Assembly: GCA_020846295.1 (NCBI GenBank)
Contig: JADLEF010000096.1
Location: 1 to 39,502, forward strand
DNA: 39,502 bases
Reading direction: 5' to 3'
From: Acidimicrobiales bacterium
Lineage (GTDB): Bacteria; Actinomycetota; Acidimicrobiia; Acidimicrobiales; CAIXPF01
This document shows positions 1 through 8,647 of the stretch, piece by piece. Below the pieces are notes generated by a model. It ran no database searches, was not told where the DNA came from, and saw only the letters and a program-made list of their open reading frames with translations. Each line of letters begins with the position of its first letter. Positions within the stretch are counted from its first letter, which is position 1. A program made the translations under genes and the position numbers.

Positions 1-3000
1 CACCCCGGCGACGGGTTCCTGGCCGAGAACGCCGGCTTCGCCGAGGTGTGCCGGGCGCACTCCATCGTCTTCGTGGGACCGTCGCCCGAGGCGATCCGCC
101 TCATGGGAGACAAGGCGCGCGCGCGCGTGATGGCCAGCCAGGCCGGGATCCCCGTCGTGCCCGGCAGTGATGGTCCCCTGCGCGGCGTGGAGGCAGCCCA
201 GGACCTGGCGGACCGCATCGGCTACCCCGTGATGTTCAAGGCGGCGGCCGGGGGCGGGGGGCGGGGCATGCGCGCCGTGCACGACGCGGCCGGGCTGGCC
301 GAGGCGTTCGAACGCTGCAGCAGCGAGGCCGAGGCCGCGTTCGGCGACGGCTCGGTCTTCCTCGAGCGTCTGATCACCCGTCCCCGCCACATCGAGGTGC
401 AGATCCTCGCCGACGCCACCGGCCGCGCCGTGCACCTGCACGAGCGCGACTGCTCGGTGCAGCTGCGCAACCAGAAGGTCATCGAGATCGCCCCCGCGCC
501 CGGTCTCGACAGCGGGCTGCGCCGGCGCATCCTGCACGACGCGCTCGCCCTCGTCGGCGCCGCCGACTACACCAACGCCGCCACGGTCGAGTTCCTCGTG
601 ACCCCCGAGACCGGCGAGCACTTCTTCATCGAGTGCAACCCGCGCCTGCAGGTCGAACACACCGTGACCGAACAGGTGACCGGCCTCGACATCGTGGAAG
701 CGCAGTTCCGCATCGCCGCCGGGGCCACCCTGGCCGAGCTCGGCCTCGCCGACCAGGCCGACGTGCCGGCGCCGCGCGGCTTCGCGGTGCAGGCCCGCGT
801 CGTCGCCACCGGGGTCGGCACGATCGGCGCCTACCGGGAACCGTCCGGGCCGGGCATCCGTGTGGACGGCTGCGGCTACAGCGGGCTGCGCCCACCGCCC
901 CAGTTCGACCCGCTGCTGGCCAAGGTGATCGCCACCACCGGCGCCGGGTCGAGCATCGACGCCGCCGTCGACCGAGCCGCCCGGGCGCTCGGCGAGTTCC
1001 ACGTCGCCGGGCTGCCGACCAACATCGCCTCGCTGCTCGCCGTGCTGGCCCACCCCGCGGTGCGAGGGGGCGACGCCCGCACGACGCTGTTCACCGAAGC
1101 GCCCGAGCTCCTCAGCCCGAGCGACGACGGCCGGGGCACCGCCCTCGCCTTCCTTGATGAGCAGGCGGCCAAGCTGGGCTCCGGCGGCGCCGCGTCCGGC
1201 CTGCTCGGCGCGACGTCCGGCGAAGCCGGCGTGGTGGCCACACCCGTCCCGGCGATCACCGTGGAGGCCGGCCAGCGCCCGGTGAGCTGCCCGATGGACG
1301 CCTCCGTGCTGCTGGTGCGGGCGGAGCCCGGCGGCGTGGTGGCCGCCGGGGACACGCTGCTCGTCATCAGTGCCATGAAGATGGAGACCCTGGTCACCGC
1401 CCCGTGCGCCGGCACGGTGGCCGCGGTGCAGGCATTGCACCCCGGCGACATCGTCGCCGCCGGTCAGATCCTGGCGGCGCTGATCCCGGCCGAATCCGCA
1501 GCCGGCGCGCCCGAGGCGTCGGGCGCCCTGCCCGGCGGCGAGCACTCGTGGGCACCCCTGCTGGAGGAGGTCGCGACGCTGCAGGGCCTCGCCGCCGAGC
1601 GGCTGGCCCCCACCTCGATGGAGCCCGGCGTGGTGCGCCAGCGCAGCCGGGGCAAGCTCACCTGCCGGGAGCGGATCGCCCTGCTGCTCGACGACGGCAC
1701 CTTCCGCGAGGTCGGCAGCCTGGCGGGCTTCGCCACCTACGACGAGGACGGCGCGGTGGCCGCCTTCACCCCCGCCAACCACGTCGGTGGCTCCGGCACC
1801 ATCGACCAACGTCCGGTCATCGTCTGCGCCGACGACTTCACCTCCCGGGGCGGGCACGCCGACGGCGCCATCGGGGCCAAGAGCTTCCACCTCGACCGCC
1901 TGTCGACCGAGCTGCGGGTCCCGTCGATCCGCCTGCTCGACGGTTCCTCGGGCGGAGGCAGCGTGGCCGCCATGGTCCCCGAACAGAAGAAGGACGGGGA
2001 GAGCGCGGCCAAGGAGTCCTCCGGCGCCATCACCGCCGGGCGGCCCCGCGTCTCGGGCGGGGGCGGCTCGTTCCTGCCCGGCCACCTGGGTTCCACCCAG
2101 TACGCCGAGCAGCTGGCGACGGTCCCCGTGGTCAACATGCTGCTCGGCAGCGTGGTCGGCATCGGGGCGGCCAAGGCCGTCCTCGGGCACTTCTCGGTGA
2201 TGGTGCGCGACATCGCCCAGCTGTTCGTGGCCGGCCCGCCGGTGGTGTCCCACGCCATGGGCTACGACGTGACCAAGGAGGACCTCGGCGACTGGCGCAT
2301 CCACTGCCGCAACGGCTCGGTGGACAACCTGGCCGAGAGCGAGGAGGAGGCGGCGGAGATGACCCGCCGGTTCCTGTCCTACCTGCCCGCCAGCGTGTAC
2401 GACACGCCCCCGGTGCTGGCCCCCGACCCGTCCGATCCCGCCGATCGTCGCGACGACGAGCTGTTCGGGCTCATCCCCCGCAAGCGCACCACCACCTTCG
2501 ACGTGCGGCGGGCCATCGAGCTGATGGCCGACCGGGGATCGTTCTTCGAGATCGGCAGCCTGTGGGGCACCGACCAGGTCACCGGGTTCGTGCGCTTCAA
2601 CGGTCACCCGATGGGGGTGATCGCCTCCGACAGCCGCCACGTCAACGGCGGGGCGCTCACCGCGGACGGCTGCGACAAGCTGCGTCGGCACATCGACCTG
2701 TGCGACCTGTTCCACCTGCCGCTGCTCAACCTGGTGGACAACCCCGGCTTCGCGGTGGGCATCGAGCACGAGCGGGCCGGCACGATCCGCAAGGGCGGCG
2801 AGTGGATGATCGCCTTCGCCCAGGCCCAGATCCCCATGTTCACCGTGATCATGCGGCGCAGCTTCGGAGTGGCGGGCAACAACTACGCCACACCCCGGTC
2901 CCAGCCGTCGGCCCGGGTGGTGTGGCCGGCAGCGGACGTGGGCGGCATCCCGCCCGAGGGCGGCATCGAGGCCGCCTACAAGCGGCAGCTGGCCGAGGCC

Positions 3001-3207
3001 GCCGATCCCGCCGCCCTGCGGGCCGAGCTCGAGGCCCGCATCGAGAGCGCCCGCGGCCCGCTGGGACCGCTCATGCGCTTCCAGATGGAGGAGATGATCG
3101 ATCCCCGCGACACCCGCCGGCTGGTGTGCGAATGGGTCGAAACCGCATACCGCCGGGTATCGCAGCCGGCGGCGTTGACCCCTCGGCCGTTGCAGTTCCG
3201 GCCGTGA
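1..3207 (+). CDS. Single-chain acyl-CoA carboxylase (biotin carboxylase-BCCP-carboxyltransferase), 5' partial
   Basis: This protein carries all activities of a biotin-dependent acyl-CoA carboxylase: ATP-driven carboxylation of biotin, then transfer to an acyl-CoA. Numbering codons from base 1, the reading frame is open from the first base (HPGDGFLAENAGFAEV), a conserved part of the biotin-carboxylase N-domain, so the true start lies upstream. The ATP-grasp glycine loop GGGGRGM, ERDCSVQLRNQK and CNPRLQVEHTVTE mark biotin carboxylase (about 1-370). SAMKM puts the biotinylated lysine at codon 460. A two-lobed carboxyltransferase follows from about 530 to 1068. The single-chain layout recalls the actinobacterial long-chain acyl-CoA carboxylases (LCC), rather than the two-subunit AccA3/AccD type. 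The acyl substrate cannot be read from sequence. The next gene starts 10 bp downstream. Confidence 0.93.
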   Translation, partial: HPGDGFLAENAGFAEVCRAHSIVFVGPSPEAIRLMGDKARARVMASQAGIPVVPGSDGPLRGVEAAQDLADRIGYPVMFKAAAGGGGRGMRAVHDAAGLAEAFERCSSEAEAAFGDGSVFLERLITRPRHIEVQILADATGRAVHLHERDCSVQLRNQKVIEIAPAPGLDSGLRRRILHDALALVGAADYTNAATVEFLVTPETGEHFFIECNPRLQVEHTVTEQVTGLDIVEAQFRIAAGATLAELGLADQADVPAPRGFAVQARVVATGVGTIGAYREPSGPGIRVDGCGYSGLRPPPQFDPLLAKVIATTGAGSSIDAAVDRAARALGEFHVAGLPTNIASLLAVLAHPAVRGGDARTTLFTEAPELLSPSDDGRGTALAFLDEQAAKLGSGGAASGLLGATSGEAGVVATPVPAITVEAGQRPVSCPMDASVLLVRAEPGGVVAAGDTLLVISAMKMETLVTAPCAGTVAAVQALHPGDIVAAGQILAALIPAESAAGAPEASGALPGGEHSWAPLLEEVATLQGLAAERLAPTSMEPGVVRQRSRGKLTCRERIALLLDDGTFREVGSLAGFATYDEDGAVAAFTPANHVGGSGTIDQRPVIVCADDFTSRGGHADGAIGAKSFHLDRLSTELRVPSIRLLDGSSGGGSVAAMVPEQKKDGESAAKESSGAITAGRPRVSGGGGSFLPGHLGSTQYAEQLATVPVVNMLLGSVVGIGAAKAVLGHFSVMVRDIAQLFVAGPPVVSHAMGYDVTKEDLGDWRIHCRNGSVDNLAESEEEAAEMTRRFLSYLPASVYDTPPVLAPDPSDPADRRDDELFGLIPRKRTTTFDVRRAIELMADRGSFFEIGSLWGTDQVTGFVRFNGHPMGVIASDSRHVNGGALTADGCDKLRRHIDLCDLFHLPLLNLVDNPGFAVGIEHERAGTIRKGGEWMIAFAQAQIPMFTVIMRRSFGVAGNNYATPRSQPSARVVWPAADVGGIPPEGGIEAAYKRQLAEAADPAALRAELEARIESARGPLGPLMRFQMEEMIDPRDTRRLVCEWVETAYRRVSQPAALTPRPLQFRP

Positions 3208-3217
3208 GCGCGGGCCG

Positions 3218-4144
3218 GTGAACCAACCGGGCACCGACCTCGACCAACGAATCGACGCGCTCTACGCCGGGCCACCCGAGCAGTTCGTGGTCGAGCGGAC
3301 CGCGCTGGTCAAGGCGCTGCGGGCCGAGAAGCGCCGCGACGAGGCGAACGCGGTGGCGAAGCTGCCCCGGCCCGGCGCGGCACCGTGGGCGGCGGATCGC
3401 GTCGCCCGCGACGATCCGGCGGTGCTCGACGAGCTGATCCGTGCCGGGCGGGCGCTGGTGGACGCCCAGGGTGCCGCGCTGCACGACGGGACCGGCGCCG
3501 CGCTGCGCGAGGCGAGCGCGCAGCGGCGCCGTGCCGTGCAGCGCCTCGTCGACGCCGCGCTGGCCGTCCTGCGCGACGCCGGCCGTCCGACCGACAGCGC
3601 CCGTGAGGAGCTGTGGCGCCTCGCCGAGGCGGTCTCCCTCGATGAGTCAGCGGCGGCGCAGCTACGGGCCGGTCGGCTGGCCAAGGTGCCCGACGCGCCC
3701 GCCGCCCTGGAGCTGCTGGCCGGCTTCGCCGTGCCCGAACTGCCGGCGCCCGACCGGTCGCGGCCGGCACCGCCGGGTACGGCGGAGCCGGGGTCCGAGA
3801 TGCAGACCGCCACGGCAGCCCGGGAGGCCGACGCAGCCCGGGAGGCCGAGCGGGCGTTGGCCGATGCCCGAGAGGTGGCCGCCGAGGCGCTGAGGACGGC
3901 CGAGGGGGCGGAGGCGGCGGCCCGCGCCGAACTGGCGGCGGCCACGGCATCGTTCGCCGAGGCGGCGGCCGCGGTCACCGACGCCGAGGCGGCGCTGAGC
4001 GCCGCCCGGGCCCTTGCCGAGCACGCCGGTGCCGCGCTGGAGCGGAGCCGCGCCGGCCACGCCGCCGCCGCCGACGCTGGGGACGAGGCTCGCCGCCGCG
4101 CCACCGAGCTCGGGATCGAGCCGCCACCACGGCGCCCCCGATAG
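3218..4144 (+). CDS. Alanine-rich coiled-coil protein, function unknown
   Basis: A soluble 308-residue protein with no signal peptide and no membrane segment. The first 170 residues are predominantly helical (RTALVKALRAEKRRDEANAV near residue 28). After a proline-rich break, residues 195-300 are an Ala/Glu/Arg-rich heptad-like stretch (READAAREAERALADAREV) typical of a long coiled coil. Start is GTG, 10 bp after the carboxylase stop with only a weak purine run ahead, so it may be translated from the same message. It is convergent with the DUF4112 gene, with 11 bp between stops and no obvious hairpin terminator. I do not recognise the family. The strong third-position GC and the absence of a better frame support it being real. 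Confidence 0.75.
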   Translation: MNQPGTDLDQRIDALYAGPPEQFVVERTALVKALRAEKRRDEANAVAKLPRPGAAPWAADRVARDDPAVLDELIRAGRALVDAQGAALHDGTGAALREASAQRRRAVQRLVDAALAVLRDAGRPTDSAREELWRLAEAVSLDESAAAQLRAGRLAKVPDAPAALELLAGFAVPELPAPDRSRPAPPGTAEPGSEMQTATAAREADAAREAERALADAREVAAEALRTAEGAEAAARAELAAATASFAEAAAAVTDAEAALSAARALAEHAGAALERSRAGHAAAADAGDEARRRATELGIEPPPRRPR

Positions 4145-4155
4145 CGGCGGGCGAC

Positions 4156-4680
4156 TCAGAGGAGGCGGAGCACCAGGCTGGCCAGCGCCACGGCACCGGC
4201 CGCCAGCAGGCTTACCAGCGCCAGCACCACGACGCCGAGGCCCACCACGATGCGGCGGCTCTGCGCCTCCACCGCATCGGGATCGACCGCATACCGGTCG
4301 ATCGCCGCCAGGTTGCGCTCGTTGGCCTTGAACACGAGATCGAGGACCACCCCGACGAACGGGATGGCCCCCACCGCCGCATCGGCCAGGGCGACGACGA
4401 CGAGCCGGGCCAGCGTCCAGCCCCGCACGCCGAGCAGGGCACCGCGGCTCACCACGGCCATGGCCAGGGCGAACCCGGCGACGTCCCCGACCCCGGGGAT
4501 CAAGCCGATGACACCGTCCCAACCGACGCGGCGCCCGGTGCCGGGCACCGGGATGGAGCTGTCCAGCCACCTGGTCCACTCCCCGGCCGCCAGCCGCCAA
4601 GCCCGCCGCCGGGCGGGGCCGGGCGGCACGATCGCCTCGGCCGGGGCGGGCGGCACCGATGCGGGTCGGTCAGGATGCAC
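4156..4680 (-). CDS. DUF4112 membrane protein
   Basis: A 174-residue protein with the DUF4112 signature: WLDSSIPVPGTGRRVGWDG (about 38-56), the GLIPGVGD turn (59-66), a hydrophobic stretch, then AIPFVGVVLDLVFKANERN (105-123). Two C-terminal hydrophobic segments (about 145-172) suggest a small inner-membrane protein. The family has no assigned function. I choose GTG at 4680 rather than an upstream ATG at 4764 because an actinobacterial -10 hexamer (TACGAT) ends 7 nt upstream, a leaderless arrangement, and because the longer form would overlap the acetyltransferase gene by about 95 bp. With the chosen start the overlap is 11 bp. It is the last gene of the minus-strand cyclic-nucleotide locus. 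Confidence 0.8.
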   Translation of the reverse strand: MHPDRPASVPPAPAEAIVPPGPARRRAWRLAAGEWTRWLDSSIPVPGTGRRVGWDGVIGLIPGVGDVAGFALAMAVVSRGALLGVRGWTLARLVVVALADAAVGAIPFVGVVLDLVFKANERNLAAIDRYAVDPDAVEAQSRRIVVGLGVVVLALVSLLAAGAVALASLVLRLL

Positions 4681-5197
4681 ACCCAAGATCGTAGGGGTGC
4701 GGAGGGCCCTGACGGACCCGACCGACGTGCGCCCCGTCCTGCCAGCGCAGCGCCACCCCGGCACGGGCGGCGAGGCGCCGGGCGGGCCCGTTGTCCGCCG
4801 CGATGGTCACCGTGATCGGCCCGGCATCGGCGTCGGCCAGCGCGAGCGCACCCAGCACCGCGCCCAGCCCGTGACCCTGGTGCGCGTCGGCGACGGTGAT
4901 GGCCAGCTCCGCCGGGCCGCCGTGGCGGGAGCGGACCACCCGCGCCTCGCCCACGCAGCGCCCCGCCGAAGCGCCGTCGAAGGCCAGCCACAGCGGGTCG
5001 GGCCCGAAGTCGGTGAGGCTTCGGCGCAGGGTGGCGGTCAACCGCGGGGTGGCCTGACCGAAGCGGGCATACCGCGAGGTATCGCCAAGCGACTCGTACA
5101 GCTCGAGCACCGCCGGCCCGTCCCCCGGGCCGGCCCGCCGCAGCCACGCGGCCAGCCCCCCGACCGCCACCTCGATCCATCCGCTCGGCGCGCTCAT
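4670..5197 (-). CDS. GNAT acetyltransferase resembling the catalytic domain of mycobacterial Pat
   Basis: A 175-residue GCN5-related N-acetyltransferase. Motif A, AELAITVADAHQGHGLGA (residues 96-113), has the acetyl-CoA pyrophosphate loop QGHGLG. It closely matches, from memory, the AEIAFTVADAYQGRGIG segment of the cAMP-regulated protein lysine acetyltransferase Pat (Rv0998). The glutamate that serves as general base there is conserved as E97. Pat carries a cyclic-nucleotide domain in front of its GNAT domain. Here that domain is instead the C-terminus of the upstream transporter gene, whose stop overlaps this ATG as ATGA (5194-5197), so the two are probably translationally coupled. Protein-lysine acetylation is inferred, not shown. 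A small-molecule N-acetyltransferase remains possible. Confidence 0.85.
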   Translation of the reverse strand: MSAPSGWIEVAVGGLAAWLRRAGPGDGPAVLELYESLGDTSRYARFGQATPRLTATLRRSLTDFGPDPLWLAFDGASAGRCVGEARVVRSRHGGPAELAITVADAHQGHGLGAVLGALALADADAGPITVTIAADNGPARRLAARAGVALRWQDGAHVGRVRQGPPHPYDLGCAS

Positions 5198-7803
5198 CGA
5201 AAGACCTCCAGGTTGGCGGCAGGCCGCGGCGTGCCGGTCGACGGGGTGGCGCACAGCGGAAGGTCACGTGCCAGCAGGCGCAGCGCGCGAGCGCCGACGC
5301 AGGCCAGCTCGGTGTCACGACCGGCCACCGCGGTGACCGGCGAGCAGCCGCCGCGCCAACCCGCCTCCTCGCCCAGCGAGCCACCGGGGCCCATGACGGT
5401 GAGCACCATGGCGTTGCGTTCGACGAGCACCGAGCCGCTCAGCACCACGAGCAGGCCCGGCGCCTCGCGCTGCTCGGAGGTGAGCAGCGCCCCGGGAGGC
5501 ACGGCGACCGTGTCGATGTGGCGCGCCACCATCGCCCGCTCACGCGGCCCGCACCGGGCGAACATCGGGTGGCCGAGCAGGGTCTGCACGGCCAGGTCCC
5601 GAGCGGCCAGCGGACGGCGGTCCGGCGTGGCGAACTCGAGCGGCGTCGGCTCGAACCAGCCGTAGCGCAGGTGCAGGCGACGCAGCGGTCGCGGCGCCCA
5701 CCAGTTCCAGCCGCCGGTGAGCCGCATGAGCGCCGGCACCAGGGTGGCGCGGATGAGGAAGGCGTCGATCAGCACCGCGACCGCGAGTCCGAGCCCGATC
5801 ATCTTGACCGTCGCCACCCCCGAGGTGCCGATGGCGACGAACACGATGGTCAGCAGTGCCGCCGCCGCGGTGACGAGGCTGCCGCTGCGGCCGAGGCCGT
5901 GGACGACGGCCGCGGCGTTGTCGCCGTGGTGGTCGTAGTGCTCCTTGATGGCGGCGAGCAGGAACACCTCGTAGTCCATCGACAACCCGAACGCGACGCA
6001 GAACATGAGGATCGGCGTGAACACGTCGAGCCGGCCGGTGGCGGTGACGCCGAACAGGCCGCCGAGGTGACCGTCCTGGAACACCCACACCAGCGCCCCG
6101 AACGTGGCCGTCAGGCTAACCAGGTTGAGGGCGAGGGCCTTCAACGGCACGACCACACTCCCGGTCATCACGAACAGCAGGACGACGGTGGTGAGGGCGA
6201 TGACGGCGGCGGCCAACGGCGCCCGGGCGCGCACGCCGGCGACGGCGTCGAGCACCGAAGCGGTGGTGCCGGACACCCCGAGCCGGGGGTCGAGCCCGCG
6301 GATGGCCCGCACCACGGCCTTCGCCTCGTCGGAGTCGGGGTCGTGCGGCGTGGTGACGCTGAGCCACGTCCCCGCGCCCGGCGGCCCGAGGAAGCGCTGG
6401 TGGTAGGCCGTCGGCGGGATCGTACGGCCCGGTATGGAGAAGCCGAGGGCGGAGTCGACCCGGGCCACACCCTCGACGCGCAGCACCTCGTCCACGGCGC
6501 GATGCAACGTCACCTCGTCGCCGCCGTCGATCCAGGGCATGGCCACCGTGATCGGGTTGAACTCCCCGTAGTGGAAGTGGGTGCGCAGCTGGTCGGCGGC
6601 GACGCGGGCGCTTTGATCGGCCGGCAGGATCCGGTCGTCGATGCGCCCCACCCGCACGCCGAGGAACGGGGCGCCCGCCGCCACCAGCACCGCGGTGACC
6701 ACGCAGGCCCACAGCACCGGCCGGGCCATCACCCGGCGGGCCTGGCGGGCCCACCCGCCGCCGTGGCCGGCCTGCCGGCGACCCAGCCGGCCACCGAAGG
6801 CGAACAGCGCTGCGGGCACCACCACCAGAGCGGCGCCGGCGGCGATGGCCACCACGCTCACCCCGGCGTAGGCGAACGAGCGCAAGTACGGCACCGGCAT
6901 GGCCAGCAGTGCGAGCAGCGACAGCGCCACCGTCACCGCGCTGAACAGCACGGTGCGCCCGGCGGTCTGCATGGTGCGGTGCACGGCGGGGCCGACCTCG
7001 AGGCCGGCGCCGCGCTCCTCCCGGAATCGGGCCAGCAGCAACAGGCTGTAGTCCACCGCCAGGCCGAGCCCGAGACCGGTGGTCAGGTTCAGGGCGAACA
7101 CCGAGACCGTGGTCATCGAGGCGAGCAGGCGCAGCACGCAGAAGGTGCCGAGCACCGCGACGAGGGCAACGCCCAGCGGCAGCAGCGCCGCCCGCCAGCC
7201 GCGGAACACCACCAGCAGTCCGACGAGGGTGAGCGGCGCGGCGATCAGCTCGGCGCGCAGCAGGTCCCGCTCAGCCTGCTCGGCCGCCTGCCGCCCGATC
7301 TCGGCCGGTCCGGTGGCGAGCAGGCGGAAGCCGTGCCGCTCGCCGTGGAAGGCGGTGAGCTGCTCGGCGGTGCGCCGCTGGCCGTCCTCGCCCCCGGGCA
7401 GGCGCAGCGCCAGCACAGCGCGGGTGCCGTCCTCGGAGACGAGCGGGTTGGGCGCCCCCGGGGGCAGGTGACCCAACGTCCACGGCGACAGCACCTCGGC
7501 CACGCCGCGCTGGCGACGCAGCTCCTCGACGAGGTCCCGGCCGGCCTGCGTGTTCGCCTCGTCGGTGACCGATCCCGCGAGCGCGGTGGCGACGAACACC
7601 TCATTGGGCGCCGCAGTACCGAACGATCGCTCCAGCTGCGAGGCGACCCGGGCCGATTCGTCGTCGCCGTCGACGAAGCCGCCGACGGAGAGGTGGCGCT
7701 GCACCCCACCGCCGAGCACGCCGAGCACGGGCACCGCGAGGAGCGTGCACAGCAGCACGGCCCGGTACCGGCGGGACAGGAGATGGCCGAGTCTTCCCAA
7801 CAT
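5194..7803 (-). CDS. MMPL/RND-family transporter with C-terminal cyclic-nucleotide-binding-like domain
   Basis: An 869-residue protein. The N-terminal segment (13-33) and clusters of transmembrane helices at about 180-340 and 530-690 surround two large extracytoplasmic regions, the MMPL/RND layout. These proteins export lipids or hydrophobic molecules using the proton gradient. The motif AVDYSLLLLARFREE (about 250) and its second-half counterpart LSMDYEVFLLAAIKEH are typical MMPL proton-relay regions. Unusually, residues 742-855 are a cNMP-binding-like beta-barrel (HPMFARCGPRERAMVARH, later GGSLGEEAGW). In the phosphate-binding cassette the Gly-Glu pair is present, but the expected arginine reads Pro (SPVTAV), so ligand binding is uncertain. 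The ATG at 7803 has only a weak GGTGGGG upstream. The gene overlaps the Pat-like GNAT by 4 bp. Confidence 0.92.
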   Translation of the reverse strand: MLGRLGHLLSRRYRAVLLCTLLAVPVLGVLGGGVQRHLSVGGFVDGDDESARVASQLERSFGTAAPNEVFVATALAGSVTDEANTQAGRDLVEELRRQRGVAEVLSPWTLGHLPPGAPNPLVSEDGTRAVLALRLPGGEDGQRRTAEQLTAFHGERHGFRLLATGPAEIGRQAAEQAERDLLRAELIAAPLTLVGLLVVFRGWRAALLPLGVALVAVLGTFCVLRLLASMTTVSVFALNLTTGLGLGLAVDYSLLLLARFREERGAGLEVGPAVHRTMQTAGRTVLFSAVTVALSLLALLAMPVPYLRSFAYAGVSVVAIAAGAALVVVPAALFAFGGRLGRRQAGHGGGWARQARRVMARPVLWACVVTAVLVAAGAPFLGVRVGRIDDRILPADQSARVAADQLRTHFHYGEFNPITVAMPWIDGGDEVTLHRAVDEVLRVEGVARVDSALGFSIPGRTIPPTAYHQRFLGPPGAGTWLSVTTPHDPDSDEAKAVVRAIRGLDPRLGVSGTTASVLDAVAGVRARAPLAAAVIALTTVVLLFVMTGSVVVPLKALALNLVSLTATFGALVWVFQDGHLGGLFGVTATGRLDVFTPILMFCVAFGLSMDYEVFLLAAIKEHYDHHGDNAAAVVHGLGRSGSLVTAAAALLTIVFVAIGTSGVATVKMIGLGLAVAVLIDAFLIRATLVPALMRLTGGWNWWAPRPLRRLHLRYGWFEPTPLEFATPDRRPLAARDLAVQTLLGHPMFARCGPRERAMVARHIDTVAVPPGALLTSEQREAPGLLVVLSGSVLVERNAMVLTVMGPGGSLGEEAGWRGGCSPVTAVAGRDTELACVGARALRLLARDLPLCATPSTGTPRPAANLEVFR

Positions 7804-7960
7804 GGCCCGACGATGCGCCCCACCGGGCCCCGTCCGCTGCGGACGAATCAGCAGCGTCGAGACGTATCAACGCCGTGCCGGCTCGATCAAGGGGCGGTTC
7901 GCCGGGCCGGGAGCGGCCGAGCCGGCGGACATCTGCCCGCCGACCGTGCGGCCACGTCGG

Positions 7961-8647
7961 TCAGCCGACGGCGCGGCGTTCGAGGGCGGAGCGCTCGCAC
8001 AGCACGGCGCGGCGCCCGTCGAGACGGGCCCAGCCGAGCACCCGCACGGCGCGCAGCGCTTTGACGAACGCATCGCGGGACAGCCCGGCCCAGCTGGCCA
8101 GGTCCTGCTGGGACAGCGGCACGACGAAGCCTCCGCCGGGAGCCGCATCGTTGCCGTATCGCTCGTCGAGGTCGATCAGCAGCCGGCAGACCCGGCCCAG
8201 CGCATCGTTGGCACCGAGCTCCACCTGGCGCTCGGTGGCGACGCGCACCCGCGCCGCCAGCAGGTCCAGCAGCGCCGCGTTCAGCGTCGGATGGTCGGCC
8301 AGCAGCGCTCGGAACCGGGCCGCGGTCCCCGCCAGCACCTCGACCGCGTCGAGGGCGACGACGGTGGCGGTGCGCGGCCCGCCGTCGATGACGGACAGCT
8401 CACCGAGCAACGCCCCGGCCTCGACCACGTCGAGCACCACCTCGCGGCCGTTGGGCGCCCAGGTGGTCACCTTGGCCATACCGGCGAGGATGACGAACAC
8501 CTCGGTGCCCTCGTCCCCGGCGCAGAACAAGGTCGTCCCCTTGGCGACCCGCTGGACCCTCCCGGCGGCACGCACCGCCTCGAGCGCCACCGGATCGAGC
8601 CCGTCGGCGAACCCGGCGAAGGAGCGGGCGGCCAACCCCGAGCTCAT
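7961..8647 (-). CDS. Crp/Fnr-family transcription regulator
   Basis: A 228-residue regulator with the two-domain Crp layout. Residues 10-125 form a cNMP-binding beta-roll. Its phosphate-binding cassette LLGELSVIDGGPRTATV keeps Gly82-Glu83 and Arg92-Thr93, the residues that hold the cyclic phosphate in cAMP-responsive members. Residues 178-201 (LSQQDLASWAGLSRDAFVKA) form the winged-helix recognition motif. No Fnr-type cysteine cluster is seen. The ATG overlaps the stop of the upstream cyclase gene as ATGA, so cyclase and regulator are almost certainly made from one message. This supports cAMP (or a related cyclic nucleotide) as ligand. About 160 bp separate it from the downstream transporter; I see no clean Crp site (TGTGA-N6-TCACA) there. 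Confidence 0.93.
   Translation of the reverse strand: MSSGLAARSFAGFADGLDPVALEAVRAAGRVQRVAKGTTLFCAGDEGTEVFVILAGMAKVTTWAPNGREVVLDVVEAGALLGELSVIDGGPRTATVVALDAVEVLAGTAARFRALLADHPTLNAALLDLLAARVRVATERQVELGANDALGRVCRLLIDLDERYGNDAAPGGGFVVPLSQQDLASWAGLSRDAFVKALRAVRVLGWARLDGRRAVLCERSALERRAVG

Noticed and set aside
3147-3160. ATACC-N4-GGTAT palindrome
   Set aside because: Deep inside carboxylase coding sequence, explained by codon choice; a similar one lies at 5069-5082 in the GNAT gene. Not treated as operators.
1404-3221. Long open frame overlapping the carboxylase gene in another frame, Arg/Gly/Pro-rich
   Set aside because: Arg-rich composition of the kind produced by reading GC-rich codons out of frame; the carboxylase frame has complete family motifs.
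7804-7960. A Crp binding site between the Crp and transporter genes
   Set aside because: No TGTGA-N6-TCACA-like palindrome was found; only a weak TTGATC/TACGTC promoter-like pair on the minus strand.
5518-8064. Very long plus-strand open frame opposite the MMPL transporter gene
   Set aside because: Gln/His/Arg-rich antisense shadow; no recognisable domain, while the minus strand encodes MMPL motifs.
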